Shown here piece after piece: positions 1 through 5,845 of a stretch of DNA of 6,136 nt. The translations under genes and the position numbers were made by a program. The stretch is from positions 1 through 6,136 of the forward strand of contig JAEWPQ010000188.1 in assembly GCA_023460575.1 (NCBI GenBank). The letters are read 5' to 3'. How positions within the stretch are numbered: the first letter of the stretch is position 1; each line of letters opens with the position of its first letter. The notes under the pieces were generated by a model. The model saw only the letters and a list, made by a program, of their open reading frames with translations, had not been told where the DNA came from and did no database searches. Source of the stretch: Bacillota bacterium (GTDB lineage: Bacteria > Bacillota > Clostridia > Lachnospirales > Lachnospiraceae).

Positions 1-90
1 GAAAATGTAAAATACAAAGTAGAAGAATTCACCGGTATGACGGTAGATAAGATTAACATCTTTGTCGAAGGCGTAAGAGTGATTGATTAA
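1..90 (+). CDS. Asp23/Gls24 family envelope stress response protein (3' end only)
   Basis: Only the last 29 codons are present; the gene enters from the left edge in frame 1 and ends at TAA 88-90. The visible tail contains VEEFTGMTV followed by VDKINIFVEGVRVID, which matches the usual C-terminal end of Asp23/Gls24 (YloU-like) proteins: a final amphipathic beta strand with a Val/Gly/Val pattern. Family members are small cytoplasmic or membrane-associated proteins linked to cell-envelope homeostasis; their biochemical role is not well defined. The next gene, a FakA/YloV homologue, starts 14 bases after this stop. That is the yloU–yloV pairing of Bacillus and many other Firmicutes and supports both the identification and cotranscription. 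The call rests on a short tail plus gene order, so the family is likely but not certain. Confidence 0.8.
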   Translation, partial: ENVKYKVEEFTGMTVDKINIFVEGVRVID

Positions 91-95
91 GGAGG
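91..95 (+). promoter_or_regulatory. Ribosome binding site of fakA, favours the GTG start
   Basis: GGAGG directly follows the stop codon of the Asp23-like gene. It lies 9 bases before GTG 105 but 15 bases before ATG 111, so spacing favours the GTG codon as initiator. The site abuts the upstream stop, which suggests translational coupling of the two genes (inference). Confidence 0.75.
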
Positions 96-104
96 AAACT
101 ACCT

Positions 105-1775
105 GTGGGTATGAAGTATATAGACGCAAAGATGCTGCAGAAAGCATTTTTAGCAGGTGCAAAAGAACTGGAAGCCAAAAAGGACTGGATTAATGAATTG
201 AATGTTTTTCCGGTTCCGGATGGAGATACCGGGACGAATATGACAATGACCATAATGTCAGCTGCAAAAGAGGTGGCTGCCATTGAGAATCCAACCATGG
301 AATCTCTGTCAAAGGCAATTTCTTCCGGTTCTTTAAGAGGCGCAAGAGGAAACTCCGGCGTAATCTTATCCCAGTTGTTCCGGGGATTTACAAAAGAGAT
401 CTCCTCCGCTGACCAGGTGACAGTTACTATTTTGGCTAATTCCTTTGTCAGAGCCACAGAGACAGCCTATAAGGCCGTTATGAAACCCAAAGAGGGCACC
501 ATTCTGACAGTCGCAAGAGGTATGGCAGAAAGAGCTGCTGAGCTGGTGACTGAAACAGAGGATATCATTGAATTCTGCAATCAGATCATTGAGCAGGGCG
601 ATTATGTTTTAAGCCAGACTCCTGAGATGCTTCCTGTATTAAAGCAGGCGGGTGTCGTGGATTCCGGCGGGCAGGGACTGATGCAGGTGGTAAAAGGGGC
701 TTTTAATTTCCTTACAGGTAAGGAAGTTGATCTGACTGTGGAAACCGCAGGACGTGTGGAGACAGTTATAAGTTCTGAAGGAATTGCCCTGAAAGAAGCA
801 GATATTAAATTCGGATATTGTACAGAATTTATAGTTAATTTAGAAAAGCCATATAATGAAAAAACAGAGCAGGAATTCAAAGGATACTTAGAATCCATAG
901 GAGATTCCCTGGTAGTTGTGTCGGATGATGATATTGTAAAAGTTCACGTTCATACCAATGATCCGGGGCTTGCCATTCAAAAGGCGCTTACTCTTGGTTC
1001 CTTATCCCGCATGAAGATTGACAACATGAGGGAGGAGCATCACGAAAGACTGATTAAGGAATCAGAAAAACTGGCAGCTCAGCAGAAGGCGGAGGAAAAG
1101 AAGTCTGAGCCAAGAAAGCAATACGGCTTTATCTCTGTTTCTGCAGGGGAAGGCCTTGATGAAATTTTTCGCGGTATCGGAGCGGATTATTTAATCCAGG
1201 GCGGTCAGACCATGAATCCCAGTACAGAGGATATGTTAAACGCCATCGACCGGGTGAATGCAGATACAATCTACATCCTGCCGAACAACAAGAACATTAT
1301 TCTGGCTGCAGAGCAGGCGAAGAGTCTGGTAGAGAATAAGAGAGTTATCGTAATTCCTTCCAGGACAATTCCTCAGGGAATCACTGCAATCATTAATTTT
1401 GCACCTGATTTATCTCCTGATGAGAACGAAGCAAACATGACGGAAGAAATGGCCCGTGTAAAGACCGGACAGATTACTTATGCAGTCCGCAACACTACGA
1501 TTGATGATATAGAAATCAAAGAGGGCGATATCATGGCTCTGGGAGACAATGGAATTCTTGCTGTTGGAGAAGATATTGAAGCTACTGCCCTTAAATCGCT
1601 GGAAGCTATGGTAGAGGAAGAATCAGAACTCATTACCATTTATTATGGCAGGGATGTGAGCGGGGAAGATGCCGCTGCCCTGAAGGAGAAAACAGAAGAA
1701 CAATTCTCAAATTGTGAAGTGGAACTTCATTCCGGCAGTCAGCCGATTTACTATTACCTGATTTCCGTGGAATAA
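105..1775 (+). CDS. fakA: Fatty acid kinase catalytic subunit FakA / YloV-like DAK2 domain protein
   Basis: The 556-residue protein has the usual FakA/YloV length and architecture. FakA phosphorylates fatty acids presented by a separate FakB carrier, giving acyl-phosphate for phospholipid synthesis; it acts in the cytoplasm. The N-terminal DAK2/DhaL-like kinase domain (about 1-205) carries PVPDGDTGTNM at 36-46, with metal/ATP-binding Asp39 and Asp41, then GARGNSGVILSQ at 79-90 and DSGGQG at 186-191. The middle domain (about 210-310) contains Cys239, His281 and His283 (the latter two in KVHVHTNDPG), which match the zinc ligands I recall for S. aureus FakA. A charged, probably helical linker (about 310-338) leads to a FakB/EDD-like C-terminal domain with GGQTMNPSTED from 366, LPNNKNI from 392 and IPSRTIPQGI from 417. 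GTG 105 is preferred by RBS spacing; ATG 111 would remove two residues. No fakB is visible in the window, as is common because carriers are encoded elsewhere. The family call is very secure; the exact substrate is inferred from homology. Confidence 0.93.
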   Translation: MGMKYIDAKMLQKAFLAGAKELEAKKDWINELNVFPVPDGDTGTNMTMTIMSAAKEVAAIENPTMESLSKAISSGSLRGARGNSGVILSQLFRGFTKEISSADQVTVTILANSFVRATETAYKAVMKPKEGTILTVARGMAERAAELVTETEDIIEFCNQIIEQGDYVLSQTPEMLPVLKQAGVVDSGGQGLMQVVKGAFNFLTGKEVDLTVETAGRVETVISSEGIALKEADIKFGYCTEFIVNLEKPYNEKTEQEFKGYLESIGDSLVVVSDDDIVKVHVHTNDPGLAIQKALTLGSLSRMKIDNMREEHHERLIKESEKLAAQQKAEEKKSEPRKQYGFISVSAGEGLDEIFRGIGADYLIQGGQTMNPSTEDMLNAIDRVNADTIYILPNNKNIILAAEQAKSLVENKRVIVIPSRTIPQGITAIINFAPDLSPDENEANMTEEMARVKTGQITYAVRNTTIDDIEIKEGDIMALGDNGILAVGEDIEATALKSLEAMVEEESELITIYYGRDVSGEDAAALKEKTEEQFSNCEVELHSGSQPIYYYLISVE

Positions 1776-1795
1776 GGAATCAGGACTGTATGATA

Positions 1796-1829
1796 CCGGG
1801 CAGACGAGACTTATGTCTGCCCGGTTTTT
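1796..1829 (+). terminator. Intrinsic terminator after fakA
   Basis: A perfect 10-bp GC-rich stem, CCGGGCAGAC (1796-1805) with GTCTGCCCGG (1815-1824), encloses a 9-base loop and is followed at once by five T (1825-1829). This is a textbook Rho-independent terminator. It lies 20 bases past the fakA stop and 40 bases before recG, so it should end or strongly attenuate the asp23–fakA transcript. Confidence 0.93.
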
Positions 1830-1853
1830 GGTATTCTGAGAATCAGCATGAAA

Positions 1854-1858
1854 GGAGG
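1854..1858 (+). promoter_or_regulatory. Ribosome binding site of recG
   Basis: GGAGG lies 11 bases before ATG 1870. An earlier ATG at 1862 is only 3 bases from the motif and opens a frame that stops after three codons (TGA 1871-1873), so 1870 is the usable start. Confidence 0.75.
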
Positions 1859-1869
1859 CGCATGAGAGA

Positions 1870-3921
1870 ATGAACCAAAAACCCATTGAAACGCTGAAAG
1901 GAATTGGAGAAAAAACCGGAAAGCTGTTTCAAAAGATTGGAGTGAATACCATAGAAGATCTTCTGGAATATTATCCACGGGCATATGATACGTATGAGGA
2001 ACCCTCACCTATAGCTGAAATCAGACCGGACACAGTCATGACAGTGTGCGGAATGCTTGAGAGAACACCAGATGTAAAACGTTACAGCCGCGTACAGGTT
2101 GTCACAGCTGTTTTAAGAGATGGATCCGGCACACTCCAGATGATCTGGTATAACATGCCCTATCTGCATTCTACCTTAAAGGCGGGGATGCGGGCTGTTT
2201 TTCGCGGAAAAGTTATTAAGAAAAGCGGACGGCTTATCATGGAGCAGCCGGAAGTGTATACAGCGGAGGCTTATGAGGAGATCATTCATTCCATGCAGCC
2301 TGTTTACGGCCAGACTAAGGGTCTGAGCAATAAAACCATTGTCAGGGCTCAGAAGCAGGCGCTGAGTGTCCGCCTTATGAGCAGGGATTATCTGCCTGCC
2401 AGGCTGCGAATGAAGCATGAACTGGCAGAATACAATTTTGCAATTGAACATATTCATTTTCCGTCAGACAGGAAAGAACTTTTATTTGCCAGAAAAAGAC
2501 TGGTTTTTGATGAGTTTTTTCTCTTTTTAATGGCTGTCAGGCGCTTGAAAGACGGAAGAGAGAACAGAACCAGTCCCTTTACGTTCCGGTTGTCAGAGGA
2601 AGTTAAAGCATTTCAGGCAAAGCTGCCTTATTCCCTGACAGGTGCCCAGCAGAAGGTTCTTGATGAGGTCTATGCAGACATAACGGGAGGTCTTGTTATG
2701 AACCGCCTGGTACAGGGAGATGTTGGATCGGGAAAAACCATTATCGCCATACTGGCATTGCTGCAGGCGGCTTATAACGGCTGTCAGGGCGCTTTGATGG
2801 TTCCCACAGAAGTTCTTGCCAGGCAGCATTATGAATCCATGACAGAGTTGTTTTTAAAATACCAGATTAGTAAGGTGCCCATTCTCGATACCGGTTCCAT
2901 GACTGCAAACGAAAAAAGAATTGCTTATGAGAAAATAGCGGCCCATGAAGCCGATATCATAATAGGCACCCATGCTCTTATTCAGGATAAGGTCATCTAT
3001 GATAATCTTGCTCTGGTTATTACAGATGAGCAGCACCGGTTCGGCGTGGGCCAGAGAGAACTTCTTGGAAAAAAGGGAGAAGAGCCCCATGTAATGGTTA
3101 TGAGCGCGACCCCCATACCGAGAACTCTTGCCATCATTATTTACGGTGATCTGGACATTTCCGTGATCGATGAACTCCCTGCCAATCGTCTTCCTATAAA
3201 GAACTGTGTGGTGGATACCGGGTACCGGAAAAAGGCTTATGATTTTATAAAAAAAGAAGTTGCAGCCGGACGCCAGGCTTATGTGATCTGCCCCATGGTT
3301 GAAGCAAGTGAGATGATAGAAGCGGAGAATGTGGTGGACTACACCGCTGCGTTAAAAAAATCTCTTCCCGGAATCAGTACTGAATATCTTCATGGGAAAA
3401 TGAAAGCAAAAGAAAAAAACAGCATTATGGAACGGTTTGCAGCCGGTGAAATCTCAGTTCTTGTTTCTACTACCGTAGTTGAAGTAGGGGTTAATGTGCC
3501 CAACGCTACGGTTATGATGATTGAGAATGCGGAACGCTTCGGACTGGCCCAGCTTCATCAGCTGAGAGGAAGGGTGGGGCGCGGCAAATATCAGTCTTAC
3601 TGTATTTTAGTGAATGGCTCGGATCAGGATGGCACCAAGGAACGGCTGGATATTTTAAACCGGTCCAATGACGGCTTTTTCATTGCTTCGGAAGATTTAA
3701 AATTAAGAGGACCTGGTGATATATTCGGCATACGGCAAAGCGGCGAGATGGAGTTTAAGCTGGCAGATATTTTTACTGATGCCAATCTGTTAAAAACAGT
3801 ATCAGAGGAAGTTAAGCATATTTTTTCGGAAGATCCTGATCTGGAAAAAGAGGAGAATGCGGAACTGGGCAGAAAGCTCAGTGAATATCTGGAGAAAAGT
3901 TACGACAGGCTGAATCTGTAA
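1870..3921 (+). CDS. recG: ATP-dependent DNA helicase RecG
   Basis: RecG is a monomeric superfamily 2 translocase that reverses stalled replication forks and processes branched recombination intermediates. The 683 residues match the family length. The N-terminus has the helix-hairpin-like LKGIGEKTGKLFQKIGV segment and DLLEYYPR. An OB-fold wedge domain (about 56-130) begins at VMTVCGML and is where branched DNA is gripped. Helicase motifs follow in order: LTGAQQ near 256-261 (Q-motif region), Walker A GDVGSGKT at 283-290, motif Ia PTEVLA at 312-317, Walker B DEQH at 386-389, motif III SATPIPRT at 412-419 and motif VI QLRGRVGRG at 564-572. The RecG-type tail contains LRGPGDIFGIRQSG. All catalytic motifs are intact and the gene ends in tandem stops (TAA TAA). 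A terminator lies upstream and I see no convincing promoter of its own, so transcription may come from readthrough or a weak unrecognised promoter. No terminator separates it from the next gene. Confidence 0.97.
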   Translation: MNQKPIETLKGIGEKTGKLFQKIGVNTIEDLLEYYPRAYDTYEEPSPIAEIRPDTVMTVCGMLERTPDVKRYSRVQVVTAVLRDGSGTLQMIWYNMPYLHSTLKAGMRAVFRGKVIKKSGRLIMEQPEVYTAEAYEEIIHSMQPVYGQTKGLSNKTIVRAQKQALSVRLMSRDYLPARLRMKHELAEYNFAIEHIHFPSDRKELLFARKRLVFDEFFLFLMAVRRLKDGRENRTSPFTFRLSEEVKAFQAKLPYSLTGAQQKVLDEVYADITGGLVMNRLVQGDVGSGKTIIAILALLQAAYNGCQGALMVPTEVLARQHYESMTELFLKYQISKVPILDTGSMTANEKRIAYEKIAAHEADIIIGTHALIQDKVIYDNLALVITDEQHRFGVGQRELLGKKGEEPHVMVMSATPIPRTLAIIIYGDLDISVIDELPANRLPIKNCVVDTGYRKKAYDFIKKEVAAGRQAYVICPMVEASEMIEAENVVDYTAALKKSLPGISTEYLHGKMKAKEKNSIMERFAAGEISVLVSTTVVEVGVNVPNATVMMIENAERFGLAQLHQLRGRVGRGKYQSYCILVNGSDQDGTKERLDILNRSNDGFFIASEDLKLRGPGDIFGIRQSGEMEFKLADIFTDANLLKTVSEEVKHIFSEDPDLEKEENAELGRKLSEYLEKSYDRLNL

Positions 3922-3943
3922 TAATTTAAATAAAAGTATGGAA

Positions 3944-3950
3944 AAGGAGG
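3944..3950 (+). promoter_or_regulatory. Ribosome binding site of the DUF975 gene
   Basis: AAGGAGG, a full match to the anti-Shine-Dalgarno core, lies 7 bases before ATG 3958 and fixes that start. Confidence 0.8.
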
Positions 3951-3957
3951 CATTGGT

Positions 3958-4611
3958 ATGAATAGAGAAGCTTTAAAGGCAGATGCTAAAAGTGCCATGA
4001 AGCAGGCACTCATAAACCCGTACCTGGTTACTGTCATTATGGGAGTGATCCTTACGGTTTTATCAGTAATCCAGCTTTTTCTGGATAAATGGCAGAAGAT
4101 ACTTGAAGATAGTCAGGCAGGTCTTGACCAGTGGCAGCCATATATAATATTTAGTATTATTTTCTTTGTGATCTATTTTATTATAAGCACACTGCTGGAT
4201 TTTGGTTATCTGTCTTACTGTTTAAAAGTGGCAAAACGTGATGAATCCATGTCTTATGGAGATTTATTTTCCAGTACCTCATATTTGCTGAAGGCTTTGG
4301 GGCTTTCCTTTATGATGGGCTTATTTATCACTCTCTGGTCCATTCTGCTTATTATTCCTGGTATCATTGCGGCATTACGGTATTCCCAGGCGATTTTTAT
4401 TATGGTAGAAAATCCGGAAAAAGGTATTTTCCAGTGTATAGAAGAGAGTAAAGATATGATGGACGGACGATTATGGGAATTTTTTGTTTTAAGTCTCTCC
4501 TTTATCCTGTGGCATTTACTTGCATTAATCACCTGCTGTCTGGCTTATATTTATGTATATCCTTATGTGACTGTTACTCTGGCAAATTACTATAATGAAA
4601 TAAAAGGATAA
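3958..4611 (+). CDS. DUF975 family integral membrane protein
   Basis: This 217-residue protein has the layout of DUF975 membrane proteins, common in Clostridia and Lactobacillales and of unknown function. A short, basic-rich amphipathic N-terminus (REALKADAKSAMKQAL) precedes four hydrophobic stretches: about 21-42, 61-83, 113-140 (including LLIIPGIIAALRYSQ, a family hallmark) and 175-205. Between the third and fourth lies the conserved loop with ENPEKGIFQCIEESKDMMDGRLWEFF, typical of DUF975. There is no cleavable signal peptide; the first membrane segment is probably a retained anchor. The gene begins 36 bases after the recG stop with no terminator between, so it is likely carried on the recG transcript, although no functional tie to RecG is known. 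I can assign the family but no biochemical role. Confidence 0.85.
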   Translation: MNREALKADAKSAMKQALINPYLVTVIMGVILTVLSVIQLFLDKWQKILEDSQAGLDQWQPYIIFSIIFFVIYFIISTLLDFGYLSYCLKVAKRDESMSYGDLFSSTSYLLKALGLSFMMGLFITLWSILLIIPGIIAALRYSQAIFIMVENPEKGIFQCIEESKDMMDGRLWEFFVLSLSFILWHLLALITCCLAYIYVYPYVTVTLANYYNEIKG

Positions 4612-4635
4612 AAGCAGATACAGGCAGGAAAACCA

Positions 4636-4664
4636 TTGAATTCATCCAGTCTTTCTGATAAAAT
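4636..4664 (+). promoter_or_regulatory. Predicted sigma-A promoter for udk, with extended -10
   Basis: TTGAAT (4636-4641, four of six matches to TTGACA) is separated by exactly 17 bases from TAAAAT (4659-4664, five of six matches to TATAAT). The -10 is preceded by TGA (4656-4658), an extended -10 TGN element. It would start transcription near 4671, about 38 bases before the udk start codon. This suggests udk is expressed independently of recG and DUF975. Confidence 0.6.
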
Positions 4665-4693
4665 AAGTTTTGTGTGAACAGGACCAGATAAGT

Positions 4694-4698
4694 GGAGG
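4694..4698 (+). promoter_or_regulatory. Ribosome binding site of udk, decides the start
   Basis: GGAGG sits 10 bases before ATG 4709. An in-frame upstream TTG at 4670 would add 13 residues but has no Shine-Dalgarno sequence of its own and falls at the predicted transcription start, so 4709 is preferred. Confidence 0.75.
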
Positions 4699-4708
4699 AT
4701 TGCGGAAG

Positions 4709-5323
4709 ATGAATTGTGTTATAATAGGAATTGCCGGAGGTACCGGTTCAGGAAAGTCAACATTTACCAACCGGCTGAAAGAAGCGTTTTGTGATAATAT
4801 AGCAGTTCTTTACCATGATAATTATTATAAACGACAGGATGGGGTTCCTTTTGAAGAAAGAAAAAAAATGAATTACGATCATCCGGAAGCATTTGAGACA
4901 GAGCTTTTGCTGGATCAGCTGGCTGCACTGCGAAGCGGGGATTCGGTGGACTGTCCGATTTATGATTATTCCAAACACAACCGTTCTGACAAGTTCGTTA
5001 AAATAGCGCCTAAAAAGGTTATTTTAGTTGAAGGCATTTTAGTATTTGCAGATGAACGTTTAAGAAATATGTTTGATATTAAGATTTTTGTTGAGGCTGA
5101 TGCAGATGAGAGAATTTTACGCCGTGTAATCCGCGACGTGAAAGAGCGTGGAAGAGATATTGAAGGCGTTGTGGAGCAGTATTTAACTACCGTAAAGCCT
5201 ATGCATTATCTTTATGTGGAACCAACAAAACCTATGGCCGACGTAATTATAAACAGCGGTATGAATGAAGTTGCTTTCCAGCTGGTCAAAACAAATATAG
5301 AAAAGATACTCAGTGAAGACTGA
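4709..5323 (+). CDS. udk: Uridine kinase (uridine/cytidine monophosphokinase)
   Basis: Uridine kinase phosphorylates uridine and cytidine to UMP and CMP with a nucleoside triphosphate donor, the entry step of pyrimidine ribonucleoside salvage in the cytoplasm. From ATG 4709 the protein has 204 residues, close to the normal 205-215. The P-loop GGTGSGKST is at 10-18. DNYYK at 37-41 contains Asp37, at the position of the catalytic aspartate. NYDHPEAF (55-62) and CPIYDYSKHNR (82-92) form the nucleoside-binding part, LVEGIL at 106-111 is the Walker B-like strand, and RRVIRD at 138-143 with KERGRD after it is the lid with the donor-binding arginines. The C-terminal VEPTKPMADVII stretch is also standard. 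The start is chosen by the RBS and because family members begin a few residues before IGIAGG. A predicted promoter lies just upstream. PRK-type P-loop relatives are an alternative, but the nucleoside-site motifs favour Udk. Confidence 0.93.
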   Translation: MNCVIIGIAGGTGSGKSTFTNRLKEAFCDNIAVLYHDNYYKRQDGVPFEERKKMNYDHPEAFETELLLDQLAALRSGDSVDCPIYDYSKHNRSDKFVKIAPKKVILVEGILVFADERLRNMFDIKIFVEADADERILRRVIRDVKERGRDIEGVVEQYLTTVKPMHYLYVEPTKPMADVIINSGMNEVAFQLVKTNIEKILSED

Positions 5324-5402
5324 TAGCCATTGCAGCTTTATAAGTAATCTGAAGCAGTTAAAATTTTTCCTGAAAATAACATTTTACGAAAAACCTTCTA
5401 GT

Positions 5403-5429
5403 GTATTTCAACCTATTAAAGCCATAATA
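5403..5429 (+). promoter_or_regulatory. Predicted forespore (sigma-G-like) promoter of the SASP gene
   Basis: GTATT (5403-5407) is followed after 15 bases by CATAATA (5423-5429). The second element fits the sigma-G -10 pattern CATnnTA; the first is one base from the G-N-A-T-R form of the -35. It lies about 75 bases ahead of a spore-coat-of-DNA protein gene, which is exactly the gene class under forespore sigma-G control in endospore formers. A sigma-F reading is also possible because the two factors overlap in specificity. Confidence 0.55.
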
Positions 5430-5447
5430 GGAGTGTAGCACAAAACA

Positions 5448-5475
5448 CACCATGAAAAAAAAATTTGACATGGTG
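5448..5475 (+). promoter_or_regulatory. Hairpin in the predicted 5' leader of the SASP mRNA
   Basis: CACCATG (5448-5454) pairs perfectly with CATGGTG (5469-5475) around a 14-base loop that includes nine consecutive A (5455-5463). It would start about 12 bases from the predicted transcript 5' end and finish 10 bases before the Shine-Dalgarno sequence. There is no following T tract, so it is not a terminator. A role in mRNA stability or in keeping the RBS open is inference. Confidence 0.45.
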
Positions 5476-5485
5476 AATAGATGAA

Positions 5486-5492
5486 AAGGAGG
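5486..5492 (+). promoter_or_regulatory. Ribosome binding site of the SASP gene, decides the start
   Basis: AAGGAGG lies 9 bases before ATG 5502. The longer in-frame ATG at 5481 overlaps this motif and would encode the RBS as Lys-Arg-Arg, so it is not the real start. Confidence 0.85.
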
Positions 5493-5501
5493 CATTTAAT
5501 T

Positions 5502-5705
5502 ATGTCAGGAAAATCTAACACTACAAATGTACCAGAAGCAAAAGAAGCAATGGATCGTTTCAAAATGGAAGTAGCAAATGAATTAGGAGTACCGTTAACA
5601 AGCGGTTACAACGGCAACTTAACTTCCGCACAGAATGGTTCCGTAGGCGGATATATGGTTAAAAAAATGATCGAAGCCTATGAAAGACAGATTGCAGGAA
5701 AATAA
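5502..5705 (+). CDS. Alpha/beta-type small acid-soluble spore protein
   Basis: A 67-residue protein, the normal size for alpha/beta-type SASP. These proteins saturate DNA in the dormant spore, push it toward an A-like form and protect it from UV and heat; on outgrowth they are cut by the GPR protease and used as amino acids. The first conserved block FKMEVANELGV (20-30) holds the expected GPR cleavage context, probably after Glu23. The second block NGSVGGYMVKKMIEAYE (45-61) is the DNA-binding helix region. The start at 5502 is set by the RBS; a 74-residue version from 5481 would translate the RBS. The gene is single, with a sigma-G-like promoter upstream and a terminator just downstream, so it is probably monocistronic and forespore-specific. 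Ala43 sits where I recall many relatives having Arg (TSR-x-NGS); this is a small deviation noted from memory. The specific ssp letter cannot be assigned. Confidence 0.95.
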   Translation: MSGKSNTTNVPEAKEAMDRFKMEVANELGVPLTSGYNGNLTSAQNGSVGGYMVKKMIEAYERQIAGK

Positions 5706-5719
5706 TCTGTAACAATTCA

Positions 5720-5784
5720 AAAGGAGCTGCAGCCGGTAATCATCAATTTGATTATGAAGGAGCTGCAGCTCCTTTCTTTTTTTT
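5720..5784 (+). terminator. Intrinsic terminator after the SASP gene, with two alternative stems
   Basis: AAAGGAGCTGCAG (5720-5732) pairs perfectly over 13 bp with CTGCAGCTCCTTT (5763-5775). Inside it, TAATCA (5737-5742) pairs with TGATTA (5749-5754). The right arm also belongs to an 18-bp perfect palindrome (5757-5774) that can fold alone as a 7-bp stem with a TGCA loop. Both folds lead into the T-rich tract ending at 5784 (TTTCTTTTTTTT). It begins 15 bases past the SASP stop. Confidence 0.9.
5721..5768 (+). repeat. Direct 12-bp repeat within the SASP terminator
   Basis: AAGGAGCTGCAG occurs at 5721-5732 and again at 5757-5768, 36 bases apart. The second copy forms the left part of the palindrome at 5757-5774, so the terminator's right arm can pair with either copy. 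Confidence 0.9.
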
Positions 5785-5785
5785 G

Positions 5786-5814
5786 TTGTATAATTTCCGT
5801 ATTCATACTATAAT
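5786..5814 (+). promoter_or_regulatory. Predicted sigma-A promoter for rsmD
   Basis: TTGTAT (5786-5791, four of six to TTGACA) and a perfect TATAAT (5809-5814) are separated by 17 bases. Transcription would start near 5821, about 25 bases before the rsmD start codon. A second perfect TATAAT at 5789-5794 has no acceptable -35 because the terminator stem occupies that position. The promoter follows the SASP terminator directly, which makes rsmD a separate vegetative unit. Confidence 0.6.
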
Positions 5815-5832
5815 AGTTTGGAAAAATAATGT

Positions 5833-5836
5833 GAGG
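5833..5836 (+). promoter_or_regulatory. Ribosome binding site of rsmD
   Basis: GAGG, within TGAGGAAG, lies 9 bases before ATG 5846. It is weaker than the other sites in the window but well placed. Confidence 0.6.
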
Positions 5837-5845
5837 AAGCTGTAT

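Noticed and set aside
1777..1846. Seven-base direct repeat GAATCAG (1777-1783 and 1840-1846) flanking the fakA terminator, plus ATACC/GGTAT outside the stem
   Set aside because: Too short to argue for an insertion scar or a competing antiterminator, and no second structure avoids the strong 10-bp stem.
4670..4708. Upstream TTG extension of udk by 13 residues
   Set aside because: No RBS in front of it, the family starts just before the P-loop strand, and the GGAGG at 4694-4698 fits ATG 4709.
53..4978. Minus-strand open frames of 65-134 codons within fakA, recG, DUF975 and udk
   Set aside because: All lie antisense to well-supported genes, lack recognisable motifs and RBS, and are expected by chance from the coding sequence opposite.
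5361..5396. A/T-rich inverted repeats after udk (such as TTTTC/GAAAA and AAAAT/ATTTT) as a possible udk terminator
   Set aside because: Stems are five A/T pairs with loops of two or three bases and no proper T tract; not credible as an intrinsic terminator. No udk terminator is seen.
5452..5484. Ten-codon frame MKKKFDMVNR upstream of the SASP gene
   Set aside because: The nearest GGAG (5430-5433) is 18 bases away and lies at the predicted promoter, outside the transcript, so no RBS supports it.
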